21,853 nt of DNA from Oscillospiraceae bacterium. GTDB lineage: Bacteria; Bacillota; Clostridia; Oscillospirales; Oscillospiraceae. The position numbers and the translations under genes were made by a program. This document shows positions 15,648 to 21,853 of this stretch, piece by piece. Every line of letters starts with the position of its first letter. The stretch's first letter is position 1. The notes beneath the pieces were generated by a model. It searched no databases and was not told the origin of the DNA. It was given only the letters and a program-made list of their open reading frames with translations. The stretch spans positions 1 to 21,853 of the forward strand of contig JAHHRT010000015.1 in assembly GCA_020025615.1 (NCBI GenBank), read 5' to 3'.

Positions 15648-15688
15648 AGTATACCCTGGATTTTCGCTTCATTCCGTGACGTCATCAC
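15648..15688 (-). promoter_or_regulatory. Promoter of the thioredoxin-like/trxB operon with GTGA-N5-TCAC box
   Basis: Minus-strand GTGATGACGTCAC (15676-15688), then 22 bases, then TATACT (15648-15653). The -35 position reads CGGAAT, far from consensus. The box is centred near -41. The three bases after the box plus the next two, GGAA, are shared with the trxA site. Confidence 0.75.
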
Positions 15689-15739
15689 AAAAACGAAGAA
15701 GTGCAGAAAAGGGAAGCCCCGGGGCTTTCAGTGCCTGTT

Positions 15740-15770
15740 AAAAAAGGCAGCACCCATTTCGGATGCTGCC
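15740..15770 (-). terminator. Rubredoxin terminator
   Basis: Stem GGCAGCACCC (15746-15755) with GGATGCTGCC (15761-15770), one G-U pair; the A-run at 15740-15745 reads as T on the minus strand. It lies 10 bases after the rubredoxin stop. Confidence 0.88.
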
Positions 15771-15780
15771 GATTCTGTGA

Positions 15781-15936
15781 TTACTGTTCAGAGAACTGGT
15801 CCTTGCCAACACCGCACAGAGGACATTCAAAATCCTCGGGCAGGTCCTGGAACTTGGTGCCGGGAGCGATACCGCCTTCGGGGTAGCCCTCTTCCTCATT
15901 ATAAATCCAACCGCATACGTCGCAGACATAAGTCAT
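15781..15936 (-). CDS. Rubredoxin
   Basis: This 51-residue, one-iron electron carrier was found by reading the minus strand directly. It begins MTYVCDVCGWIYNEEEG, and the four iron ligands are C5-x2-C8 and C38-x2-C41 in FECPLCGVGKDQF. Length and spacing are those of a standard rubredoxin. GGAGG precedes the ATG. It is monocistronic, with a consensus promoter (15990-16018) and its own terminator. Rubredoxins are the usual electron donors to flavodiiron proteins and rubrerythrins in anaerobes, and one flavodiiron gene is encoded nearby at 16937. The gene diverges from the Crp/Fnr regulator. Confidence 0.97.
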   Translation of the reverse strand: MTYVCDVCGWIYNEEEGYPEGGIAPGTKFQDLPEDFECPLCGVGKDQFSEQ

Positions 15937-15989
15937 GATAAAGAACCTCCTATGATTGATAATTGTGAGGAACGTATCCTCTTACGGTC

Positions 15990-16018
15990 ATTATAATGGG
16001 GGAAAGCCTCACTGTCAA
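15990..16018 (-). promoter_or_regulatory. Consensus promoter of rubredoxin
   Basis: On the minus strand TTGACA (16013-16018), 17 bases, TATAAT (15990-15995): a perfect sigma-A promoter. Its -35 lies 8 bases from the -35 of the divergent regulator promoter. Confidence 0.92.
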
Positions 16019-16032
16019 AGGCTTTCTTGACA
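16013..16032. promoter_or_regulatory. Palindrome made by two back-to-back -35 boxes
   Basis: TGTCAA (16013-16018), 8 bases, TTGACA (16027-16032). The two divergent -35 elements form a 20-base inverted repeat. One bound dimer here could shut off both genes; two polymerases could hardly bind at once. Confidence 0.6.
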
Positions 16033-16055
16033 TTTCCTACAAATGACTTTATACT
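16027..16055 (+). promoter_or_regulatory. Promoter of the Crp/Fnr regulator
   Basis: TTGACA (16027-16032), a 17-base spacer and TATACT (16050-16055). The transcript would start near 16062, giving a leader of about 26 bases. AGGAGG (16075-16080) sets the start at ATG 16088. Confidence 0.9.
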
Positions 16056-16087
16056 AAAAACAGAATGTGTCTATAGGAGGATTTGCA

Positions 16088-16747
16088 ATGTCACTTGCAG
16101 AGAATTTCCCCATTTGGGACAAGCTGACAAAAGAACAGCAGGACCGGATTTCCCAGGTCACGACGCTCAATAAGATTAAGAAGGGGACAGTGATTCATAA
16201 CGGCAGTATGGACTGCCTGGGGATGCTGCTGATTCGTTCCGGTCAGCTGCGGGCCTACATCCTCTCGGAAGAGGGACGGGAAATCACCATTTATCGTCTC
16301 TTTGAGCATGATGTGTGTCTGCTGACCGCCTCTTGCGTTATGCCGAATATCCAGTTTGAAATTATTATCGAGGCAGAGAAGGACAGCGAGGTCTGGGTCA
16401 TTCCCGCCTGCCTGTATAAAAATCTCATGGAGGAGTCCTTACCCCTGTCGAACTACTCCAATGACCTCATCAGCAGCCATTTTTCTGATTTGATGTTCCT
16501 GATGGAGCAGATTATGTGGAAGAGCTTCGACAAGCGGCTGGCGGCATTTCTGCTGGAGGAAAGCCGGCTGGATGAAACCAATAACCTGAAAATTACCCAT
16601 GAGAAAATCGCAAACCACATGGGAACCGCCCGGGAGGTCGTGACCCGGATGCTCCGATATTTCCAGAACGAGGGCATGGTAAAGCTTACCCGCGGTGCAG
16701 TGGAAATTACGGATCCCAAGGCCATGGAGTGTCTGGCAGAGAGCTAA
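16088..16747 (+). CDS. Crp/Fnr family transcriptional regulator
   Basis: This is a 219-residue protein. The start at 16088 is preferred over the GTG at 16067, which lies before the AGGAGG site. Residues about 10-115 form the cupin-like effector domain, a long dimer helix follows, and the winged helix-turn-helix is at 168-205. The recognition helix TAREVVTRMLR keeps R182, E183 and R187, matching the Arg-Glu...Arg of Crp that read GTGA. There is no N-terminal cysteine cluster of the Fnr iron-sulfur kind. C43, C77, C83 and C108 are in the sensor domain, and C77-x5-C83 in CLLTASC could be redox-active. Canonical cAMP-binding residues are not evident. It is the natural candidate to bind the GTGA-N5-TCAC boxes upstream of trxA, trxB and the flavodiiron gene. 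Confidence 0.92.
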   Translation: MSLAENFPIWDKLTKEQQDRISQVTTLNKIKKGTVIHNGSMDCLGMLLIRSGQLRAYILSEEGREITIYRLFEHDVCLLTASCVMPNIQFEIIIEAEKDSEVWVIPACLYKNLMEESLPLSNYSNDLISSHFSDLMFLMEQIMWKSFDKRLAAFLLEESRLDETNNLKITHEKIANHMGTAREVVTRMLRYFQNEGMVKLTRGAVEITDPKAMECLAES

Positions 16748-16807
16748 GCACAGCTGGATGTTGGAAATTTCGGCGTTTTTCAAGGATATTGCCTGCTTGG
16801 AATATGG

Positions 16808-16831
16808 TAAATATTTATCGATAAATATTTA
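16808..16831. promoter_or_regulatory. Perfect 24-base palindrome upstream of the flavodiiron gene
   Basis: The half-site TAAATATTTATC is followed directly by its exact reverse complement, centred on TCGA. It lies 8 bases upstream of the GTGA-N5-TCAC box and is centred near -67 from the inferred start. It is a candidate second operator. It is not the Crp-type motif. Confidence 0.65.
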
Positions 16832-16839
16832 GCGGTATG

Positions 16840-16880
16840 GTGACAAAATCACAGTACTTTTCAGGCAGATACAATATAAT
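16840..16880 (+). promoter_or_regulatory. Flavodiiron promoter with GTGA-N5-TCAC box
   Basis: GTGACAAAATCAC (16840-16852), then 22 bases, then a perfect TATAAT (16875-16880). The -35 position (CAGTAC) is not consensus. The box is centred near -41. The leader contains a short AGCGGC/GCCGCT hairpin (about 16892-16905) before the AAGGAG ribosome site. Confidence 0.78.
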
Positions 16881-16936
16881 AAGGCCATAGAGAGCGGCAA
16901 GCCGCTTGAGGCTATCATAGATTAAGGAGATCAGCT

Positions 16937-18727
16937 ATGACGATTACAAATGATATTCAGTATGTCGGTGTCAACGACCATCAGGTAGATCTGTTCGAGG
17001 GACAGTATGTTGTCCCCAACGGAATGTCCTATAATTCCTATGTGATTCTGGACGACAAGATTGCAGTTATGGATACTGTGGATCAGAACTTCACCCACCA
17101 GTGGCTGGATAACCTGCAGCGGGTTCTGGGCAGCCGGAAGCCCGACTACCTGGTTGTGCAGCACATGGAGCCTGACCACGCAGCCAACATCGCCAACTTC
17201 CTGAAGGTCTACCCCGAGGCAACCGTGGTTTCCTCTGTGAAGGCATTCGGTATGATGAAGCAGTTCTTCGGCAGCAGCTACGACGACCGCCGGATTGTGG
17301 TCGGCGAGGGCGACACCCTGGAGCTGGGCCGTCACACTCTGACCTTCGTTACCGCTCCCATGGTCCACTGGCCTGAGGTTCTGGTGACCTATGATTCCCT
17401 GGATAAGGTTCTCTTCTCCGCTGACGGCTTCGGCAAGTTCGGCGCTCTCGATGTAGAGGAAGCTTGGGACGATGAGGCCCGCCGCTACTATATCGGCATT
17501 GTGGGCAAGTACGGCGCACAGGTTCAGGCTCTGCTCAAGAAGGCAGCTACCCTGGATATCCAGACCATCTGCCCCCTCCACGGTCCTGTCCTCACCGAGA
17601 ACCTGGGCCACTACCTGCACCTGTATGATCTGTGGTCTTCTTACACCCCCGAGAAGGAGGGCATCGTCGTTGCCTACACCTCCGTCTACGGTCACACCAA
17701 GGCTGCTGTAGAGCTGCTGGCTGAGAAGCTCAAGAACAAGGGCTGCCCCAACGTTCTGGTCTATGACCTGGCTCGGGATGATATGTCTCAGGCAGTTTCC
17801 GATGCCTTCTGCTACAACAAGCTGGTCCTGGCTACCACCACCTACAACGCAGATGTGTACCCCTTCATGAAGGAGTTTATCCATCACCTCACCGAGCGCA
17901 GCTACAAGAACCGTACGGTTGCTCTGATGGAAAACGGCTCCTGGGCACCTCTTGCTGCTAAGGTTATGAAGGAGATGCTGGCATCTTCCAAGAACCTGAC
18001 CTTCACCGACACCACCGTTCGGATTCTCTCCGCCCTCAGCGATGAGAGCCGGGAGCAGATTGAGGCGATGGCAAACGAGCTGTGCGTAGAGTACCTGGCT
18101 CAGCACGATGAGACCGCCAACAAGAACGACCTCACCGCTCTGTTCAACATCGGCTACGGCCTGTACGTGGTGACCAGCAACGACGGCAACAAGGATAACG
18201 GCCTGATTGTCAACACTGTGGTCCAGGTGACCAACACCCCCAACCGGGTGGCTGTGGTCATCAACAAGGAGAACTACTCCCACCACGTGATCCAGCAGAC
18301 CGGCGTGATGAACGTCAACTGCCTGGATACCACCGCTCCCTTCTCCGTGTTCCAGCGCTTCGGCTTCCAGAGCGGTCGTACCGCCGATAAGTTCGAGGGT
18401 ATGGAGACCCTGCGTTCCGACAACGGCCTGGTGTTCCTGCCCAAGTATGTGAACTCCTTCATGTCCCTGAAGGTAGAGCAGTACGTGGATATGGGTACCC
18501 ACGGCATGTTCATCTGCTCTGTCACGGAAGCAAGAGTCATGAACAAGAACGAAACCATGACCTACAACTTCTACCAGGCAAACGTCAAGCCTAAGCCCCA
18601 GACCGAGGGCAAGAAGGGCTTCGTCTGCAAGGTTTGCGGTTGGATTTATGAGGGCGACGAGCTGCCCGCAGACATTGTCTGCCCCCTGTGCAAGCACGGC
18701 GCAGCGGATTTTGAGCCCATTGCCTGA
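16937..18727 (+). CDS. Flavodiiron protein fused to flavin reductase and rubredoxin domains
   Basis: This 596-residue enzyme would reduce O2 to water and/or NO to N2O in the cytoplasm. Residues 1-240 form the metallo-beta-lactamase-like diiron domain with all expected ligands: H76, E78, D80, H81 (HMEPDH), H144, D163 and H215. Residues about 243-390 are flavodoxin-like, with the FMN phosphate loop TSVYGHT at 248-254. Residues about 398-550 match the flavin reductase split barrel (NIGYGLYVVTSNDG, NTVVQVTNTPNRVAVVINK). Residues 562-596 are a compact rubredoxin-type domain with C564-x2-C567 and C582-x2-C585; only 14 residues separate the pairs, against about 29 in rubredoxin proper. This could let NAD(P)H-derived electrons pass within one chain. 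The rubredoxin at 15781 may also donate. Confidence 0.93.
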   Translation: MTITNDIQYVGVNDHQVDLFEGQYVVPNGMSYNSYVILDDKIAVMDTVDQNFTHQWLDNLQRVLGSRKPDYLVVQHMEPDHAANIANFLKVYPEATVVSSVKAFGMMKQFFGSSYDDRRIVVGEGDTLELGRHTLTFVTAPMVHWPEVLVTYDSLDKVLFSADGFGKFGALDVEEAWDDEARRYYIGIVGKYGAQVQALLKKAATLDIQTICPLHGPVLTENLGHYLHLYDLWSSYTPEKEGIVVAYTSVYGHTKAAVELLAEKLKNKGCPNVLVYDLARDDMSQAVSDAFCYNKLVLATTTYNADVYPFMKEFIHHLTERSYKNRTVALMENGSWAPLAAKVMKEMLASSKNLTFTDTTVRILSALSDESREQIEAMANELCVEYLAQHDETANKNDLTALFNIGYGLYVVTSNDGNKDNGLIVNTVVQVTNTPNRVAVVINKENYSHHVIQQTGVMNVNCLDTTAPFSVFQRFGFQSGRTADKFEGMETLRSDNGLVFLPKYVNSFMSLKVEQYVDMGTHGMFICSVTEARVMNKNETMTYNFYQANVKPKPQTEGKKGFVCKVCGWIYEGDELPADIVCPLCKHGAADFEPIA

Positions 18728-18744
18728 TCTCCTTTAGAAACAGA

Positions 18745-18821
18745 ATTCCCCGGCTCACGCTGAACAGCCCCAGTTTGTACTGTCCGTACAAACTGGGGCT
18801 GTTCAGCGTGAGCCGGGGAAT
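18745..18821. repeat. Perfect 36-base-pair inverted repeat
   Basis: Arms 18745-18780 and 18786-18821 are exact reverse complements around a 5-base loop (TGTCC). It begins 17 bases after the flavodiiron stop. No T-run follows, so it is not a classical terminator, though the hairpin would stop or protect a transcript end. The arms begin ATTCCCCGGCTCACGC and end AGTTTGTAC. Confidence 0.95.
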
Positions 18822-18914
18822 GTTTATAGCCCTAACTCTGAAAATCCTGAAATATTGCGCTTTCCTGCGGATTTTTGATTGGATGATGAATTTCGTGGGC
18901 TGTAAAATTCTCAG

Positions 18915-18938
18915 AATTCCATGAGCAAACGTGGAATT
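18915..18938 (+). other. Hairpin in the region before the adaptor gene
   Basis: AATTCCATG (18915-18923) can pair with CGTGGAATT (18930-18938), with one G-U pair and a six-base loop. It lies in the 219-base gap between the large inverted repeat and the adaptor gene. It may be an operator or leader structure. TATGAT at 19000-19005 could be a -10, but no well-spaced -35 is present. Confidence 0.35.
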
Positions 18939-19040
18939 ACGGAAATTTAATGAATATTTAAGGGGGTGCATAGTTGATTTTTAAGGCTGGCTTGTCTATT
19001 ATGATAGTAGCAATATCCGTATGATTTGGAGGACTAGATT

Positions 19041-20447
19041 ATGAAAGCTAGAAAATGGATTACCCTGGCACTGGCAGGCTGTATTTCTCTGTCTCTGGCC
19101 GCCTGCGGCGGCGGCCCGGCTGTATACGTTCAGTCTGTATCCCAGCTCATGGGCTACGGCGGCATTGCGCCGGGAGACCGGTTCGGCGGTATGGTTGTAT
19201 CGGAGCACGTAGCAGAGATTCGCAAGGACGGCGACAGAACCATTGCTGAACTTCTGGTCCAGGAGGGCGACGACGTGAAGGAGGGAGATCCTCTCTTCTC
19301 CTACGACACCGAGGAATTGCAGCTGACCCTGGACAAGCAGCGCCTGGAACTGGAGCAGATGCAGTCTTCCATTGAGAATTTTAAAGAACAGCTGGAACAG
19401 CTGGAAAAGGAGCGTAAGCGCGTAGGCGGTACCGCAAAGCTCCAGTACACCGTTCAGATTCAGACCACCGAGGTGGAACTCAAGGAGACTGAGCTGAAGA
19501 TCAAGACCAAAGAGGCTGAGGTAAAGAAGTCTGAGGACATTCTGGAAAACGCCACAGTCACCGCCCCGGTTACCGGACGTGTTCAGGCCATCAATGAAAG
19601 CGGCAGCGGCAGCTCCGGTATGCCTCAGGGTGAAAACGGTGAGCCCGCTCCCTACATCACCATTCAGAAGTCCGGCGCTTACCGCATTAAGGGTATTCTG
19701 GGTGAGCTCCAGCGCGGCGGCATTACCGAGGGCAGCAAGATTAAGATTCTGTCCCGTACGGACCCCAGCAAGACCTGGACCGGAACCGTATCCCTGGTAG
19801 ACTACGAAAACCCTGTGAAGGATGACGGTCGGGGCTATGGCGTGGTGATGATGGGAGAACCCGGCGGAGACGAAATGACCGCAGCCAGCCGGTATCCCTT
19901 CTATGTCAAGCTGGACAGCACCGAGGGCCTGCTCATGGGTGAGCACGTCTACATGGAGCTGGACTCCGGCGAGGGCAGCAGCTTTGCGGTAGCAGTGGAC
20001 GGTTCCTTCCTGGTAATGGAAGAGGACGGCAGTGCCTACGTGTGGGCAGAAAATAACCACAACAAGCTGGAAAAGCGCAAGGTCACTCTGGGTGCGTACA
20101 ATGAGATGATGAACACCTATGAAGTCACCGAGGGCCTCACCGCAGAGGACTACATTGCATTCCCTGACCCCAACGTATGCAAAGAGGGTGTCCGCACCAG
20201 CCATGAGCCTGTGGCGGAGCCCACCGGCGATGCCCCGGATGCAATGCCCGAGGGCGATATGGGCAACATGGGCGATATGGGGGATATGGAAATGATTCCC
20301 GAGGGCGATATGGGGGAGATGCTTCCTGAGGGCGGCGCAGAGATGCCCGCAGAAGGGGAGATGATGCCCGAGCCCGAGCTGGAGACCGAGGCACCTGCTG
20401 AGGTCCCTGTGGAGACCGCTGCTGAGACTACGGAAGGCGGTGAATGA
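19041..20447 (+). CDS. HlyD/MacA-type efflux adaptor lipoprotein with Met-rich acidic tail
   Basis: This 468-residue exported adaptor links an ABC exporter to the outside. The signal peptide ends at lipobox LAAC (Cys22). The barrel-sandwich (lipoyl-like) halves are at about 65-97 (ELLVQEGDDVKEGDPLFSYDT) and 172-187 (ATVTAPVTGRVQAIN), and a coiled-coil hairpin of about 75 residues lies between them. Beta-barrel domains follow to about 385. The last 81 residues are unlike the family: no Lys or Arg and 11 Met within about 45 residues, built on repeats such as PEGDMG. GGAGG precedes ATG 19041. The stop overlaps the next gene, so both are one operon with the MacB-type ATPase. Confidence 0.9.
   Translation: MKARKWITLALAGCISLSLAACGGGPAVYVQSVSQLMGYGGIAPGDRFGGMVVSEHVAEIRKDGDRTIAELLVQEGDDVKEGDPLFSYDTEELQLTLDKQRLELEQMQSSIENFKEQLEQLEKERKRVGGTAKLQYTVQIQTTEVELKETELKIKTKEAEVKKSEDILENATVTAPVTGRVQAINESGSGSSGMPQGENGEPAPYITIQKSGAYRIKGILGELQRGGITEGSKIKILSRTDPSKTWTGTVSLVDYENPVKDDGRGYGVVMMGEPGGDEMTAASRYPFYVKLDSTEGLLMGEHVYMELDSGEGSSFAVAVDGSFLVMEEDGSAYVWAENNHNKLEKRKVTLGAYNEMMNTYEVTEGLTAEDYIAFPDPNVCKEGVRTSHEPVAEPTGDAPDAMPEGDMGNMGDMGDMEMIPEGDMGEMLPEGGAEMPAEGEMMPEPELETEAPAEVPVETAAETTEGGE
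20247..20314 (+). repeat. Direct repeats encoding the Met-rich tail
   Basis: CCCGAGGGCGATATGGG occurs at 20247-20263 and again at 20298-20314, with shorter GGCGATATGG copies between. The repeats lie in frame within the adaptor gene and could expand or contract by slippage. Confidence 0.85.
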
Positions 20448-21156
20448 TTTGCCTATCCTGAAACTCACAGATATTTGCAAGGACTATATTCAGGGCAAAG
20501 AGCCTGTTCACGTCCTGAAAAATATCAACTTAACCGTAGAAAAAGGGGACTACCTGGCGATTATGGGCCCTTCCGGCTCCGGCAAGACCACCCTTATGAA
20601 CATGATCGGCTGTCTGGATGTACCGACCACCGGCACCTATGAGCTGGACGGCAAGAACCTCAAGGACTATTCCGATGACGATCTTGCCGAGGTGCGCAAC
20701 AAGTATATCGGCTTTGTGTTCCAGAACTTCTATCTGATGCCTAAGATGGAGGCCGTTGACAATGTGGCACTGCCTCTGCTTTATGCGGATGTTCCCCTCA
20801 AGGAACGCCGGGCACGGGCAGAAGAGGCCTTGAAGGCCGTGGGCCTGGGAGAGCGAATCCACTTCCTGCCCAGCCAGCTTTCCGGCGGACAGTGCCAGAG
20901 AGTGGCCATTGCCCGGGCCATGGTGACAAAGCCTGCCCTTCTGCTGGCAGATGAGCCTACCGGCGCTCTGGACACCAAGGCAGGCAATCAGATTATGGAA
21001 ATTTTCCGCAAGCTCAGTGACGAGGGCATGACCATTATCATGATTACCCATGAGCCTGCCATTGCAGAGTGTGCAGACAAGACCTACCACATCCTGGATG
21101 GTGAGCTGCGCACCCAGCCCGATGGTCCCAAGGTGGGAGGTGACCACAATGGTTAA
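20440..21156 (+). CDS. MacB/LolD-type ABC transporter ATP-binding protein
   Basis: This 238-residue ATPase has Walker A GPSGSGKT (43-50), the Q-loop Q95 in FVFQNFYLM, the signature LSGGQ (147-151), Walker B LLLADE (167-172) with the family-typical DEPTGALD, and the switch His in [26 protein letters not shown] and TGALD place it in the MacB/LolD/FtsE-like exporter group rather than importers. GTG 20440 is used as start, overlapping the previous stop; TTG 20449 gives a better ribosome-site distance and is an alternative. The signature is followed by Cys (GGQCQR), where Gln is usual. The cognate permease is not in the window and probably follows the partial gene. Confidence 0.93.
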   Translation: MNDLPILKLTDICKDYIQGKEPVHVLKNINLTVEKGDYLAIMGPSGSGKTTLMNMIGCLDVPTTGTYELDGKNLKDYSDDDLAEVRNKYIGFVFQNFYLMPKMEAVDNVALPLLYADVPLKERRARAEEALKAVGLGERIHFLPSQLSGGQCQRVAIARAMVTKPALLLADEPTGALDTKAGNQIMEIFRKLSDEGMTIIMITHEPAIAECADKTYHILDGELRTQPDGPKVGGDHNG

Positions 21157-21853
21157 ACTGGACAAGAAGAAAAAGAAGATTCTGATTTCTGCAACCGCAG
21201 TGGTCCTTGCCGCAGCCATTGGCGGCGGCATCTGGTTTGGGGTCGGCCGCAAGGGCGGCGAGCCCGTCTATGTGTTTGAATTCAGCAATATCGGCATGAC
21301 AGAATTCTGGGGCGACAACCAGGAGAGCCATGGCCCTGTGACAACCGATAAGATTCAGACGGTTTTCCTCTCTGAGACCCAAAAGGTCACAGGGATTCCG
21401 GTAAAAGAGGGACAGGATGTGAAAAAAGGCGACCTGCTGATGTCTTTTGATACCACCCTTTCTACCCTGGAGCTGGAAAAGAAGCGTCTGGAAGTGGAAA
21501 AGCTCAAATTACAGCTGGAAGACGAGAAAAGATCTCTGGCACGGATCAACAGCATGAAGCCGATGGAAGTGCCGCCTCCCGCTCCCGAACCCGACCCGGA
21601 TTCCGGCAGCGATATGGGTATCCCTCTGGATGGAGATTACCGAATTTCCGGCCAGCGGGCTTATGACGGCAGCAGCGTGGAAACGGCAATGATTCTCTGG
21701 ATCAGCGGCGGCCGCTATATTGACAGTGATATCATTGATGAAATTCTGATGCGTTCCGCTGAGCTTCGGAGCCTCAACGCCCAGGCTGCAATTTCCAGCC
21801 CCTCGGCACCGAGAGCGGCAGCTGAAGAAACGGCTGCGCCGGAAGTGGAGCCT
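21149..21853 (+). CDS. Second HlyD/MacA-like adaptor, partial (runs off the window)
   Basis: The first 235 residues are visible and the reading frame is open to the edge. It starts at ATG 21149, overlapping the ATPase stop, with GGGAGGTG upstream. A basic N-terminus and one membrane helix (about 11-33) are followed by a lipoyl-like half (VTGIPVKEGQDVKKGDLLMSFDT) and a coiled-coil strand (TLELEKKRLEVEKLKLQLEDEK). A Pro/Asp-rich insertion (PPPAPEPDPDSGSD) follows. The stretch after the helix parallels the first adaptor (PVYVFEFSN against AVYVQSVSQ), so the two are probable paralogues. The first is a lipoprotein, this one membrane-anchored. Confidence 0.82.
   Translation, partial: MVKLDKKKKKILISATAVVLAAAIGGGIWFGVGRKGGEPVYVFEFSNIGMTEFWGDNQESHGPVTTDKIQTVFLSETQKVTGIPVKEGQDVKKGDLLMSFDTTLSTLELEKKRLEVEKLKLQLEDEKRSLARINSMKPMEVPPPAPEPDPDSGSDMGIPLDGDYRISGQRAYDGSSVETAMILWISGGRYIDSDIIDEILMRSAELRSLNAQAAISSPSAPRAAAEETAAPEVEP

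Noticed and set aside
15714..15727. AAGCCCC/GGGGCTT palindrome upstream of the thioredoxin-like gene
   Set aside because: It has no loop or T-run and is not repeated at the other box promoters; no function can be supported.
16931..18697. 588-codon open frame on the minus strand opposite the flavodiiron gene
   Set aside because: It is a mirror of a strongly coding frame, has no ribosome site and a low-complexity composition.

Overview
The window looks like a chromosomal segment from an anaerobic, Gram-positive member of the Clostridia, probably Oscillospiraceae-like. The evidence is moderately GC-rich coding sequence, strong AGGAGG ribosome sites, TTGACA-17-TATAAT type promoters, lipobox lipoproteins, and gene types typical of gut Firmicutes: PadR/HAAS/DUF4097, an SPFH protein with zinc ribbons, rubredoxin and a flavodiiron protein. 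The genus is not determined. I see no tRNA, rRNA, CRISPR array or transposase.

Layout. (1) 79-1984: a PadR repressor, a HAAS/DUF1700 membrane protein and a DUF4097 surface protein form one operon behind a strong promoter with a large inverted-repeat operator, closed by a terminator. (2) 2090-4786: an SPFH (virion-core-like) protein with four C-terminal zinc ribbons, then a membrane protein with an N-terminal zinc ribbon. (3) 4964-9359: a consensus promoter, a long structured leader ending in a strong terminator, then potABCD for polyamine uptake. (4) 9360-9757: a gene-free stretch packed with hairpins and bounded by two identical terminator hairpins. (5) 9758-10819: an rsmH-like rRNA methyltransferase outside a cell-division cluster. 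(6) 11006-12649, minus strand: thioredoxin and a cation diffusion facilitator. (7) 12848-13867: a lipoprotein ApbE flavin transferase. (8) 14023-18727: a 61-residue membrane protein, thioredoxin-like protein plus thioredoxin reductase, rubredoxin, a Crp/Fnr regulator and a flavin-reductase/rubredoxin-fused flavodiiron protein. (9) 19041 to the window end: two related HlyD/MacA-type adaptors flanking a MacB-type ATPase; the last gene runs off the edge.

The most interesting observation is a probable redox regulon. Three promoters (trxA, the thioredoxin-like/trxB pair, and the flavodiiron gene) carry the same palindromic box GTGA-N5-TCAC, placed 21-22 bases upstream of a good -10 hexamer, with no recognisable -35. 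That is the geometry of class II Crp/Fnr activation. A Crp/Fnr-family gene lies between two of these targets, and its recognition helix keeps the Arg-Glu...Arg residues that read GTGA in Crp. The rubredoxin and regulator genes diverge from constitutive-looking promoters whose -35 boxes form a palindrome.

Functionally, rubredoxin, the flavodiiron protein and the thioredoxin system would together remove O2 or NO and repair thiols in an anaerobe. Other strong candidates are the polyamine-operon leader, which has mutually exclusive pairings typical of a switch, the hairpin array after potD, and a perfect 36-base-pair inverted repeat after the flavodiiron gene.
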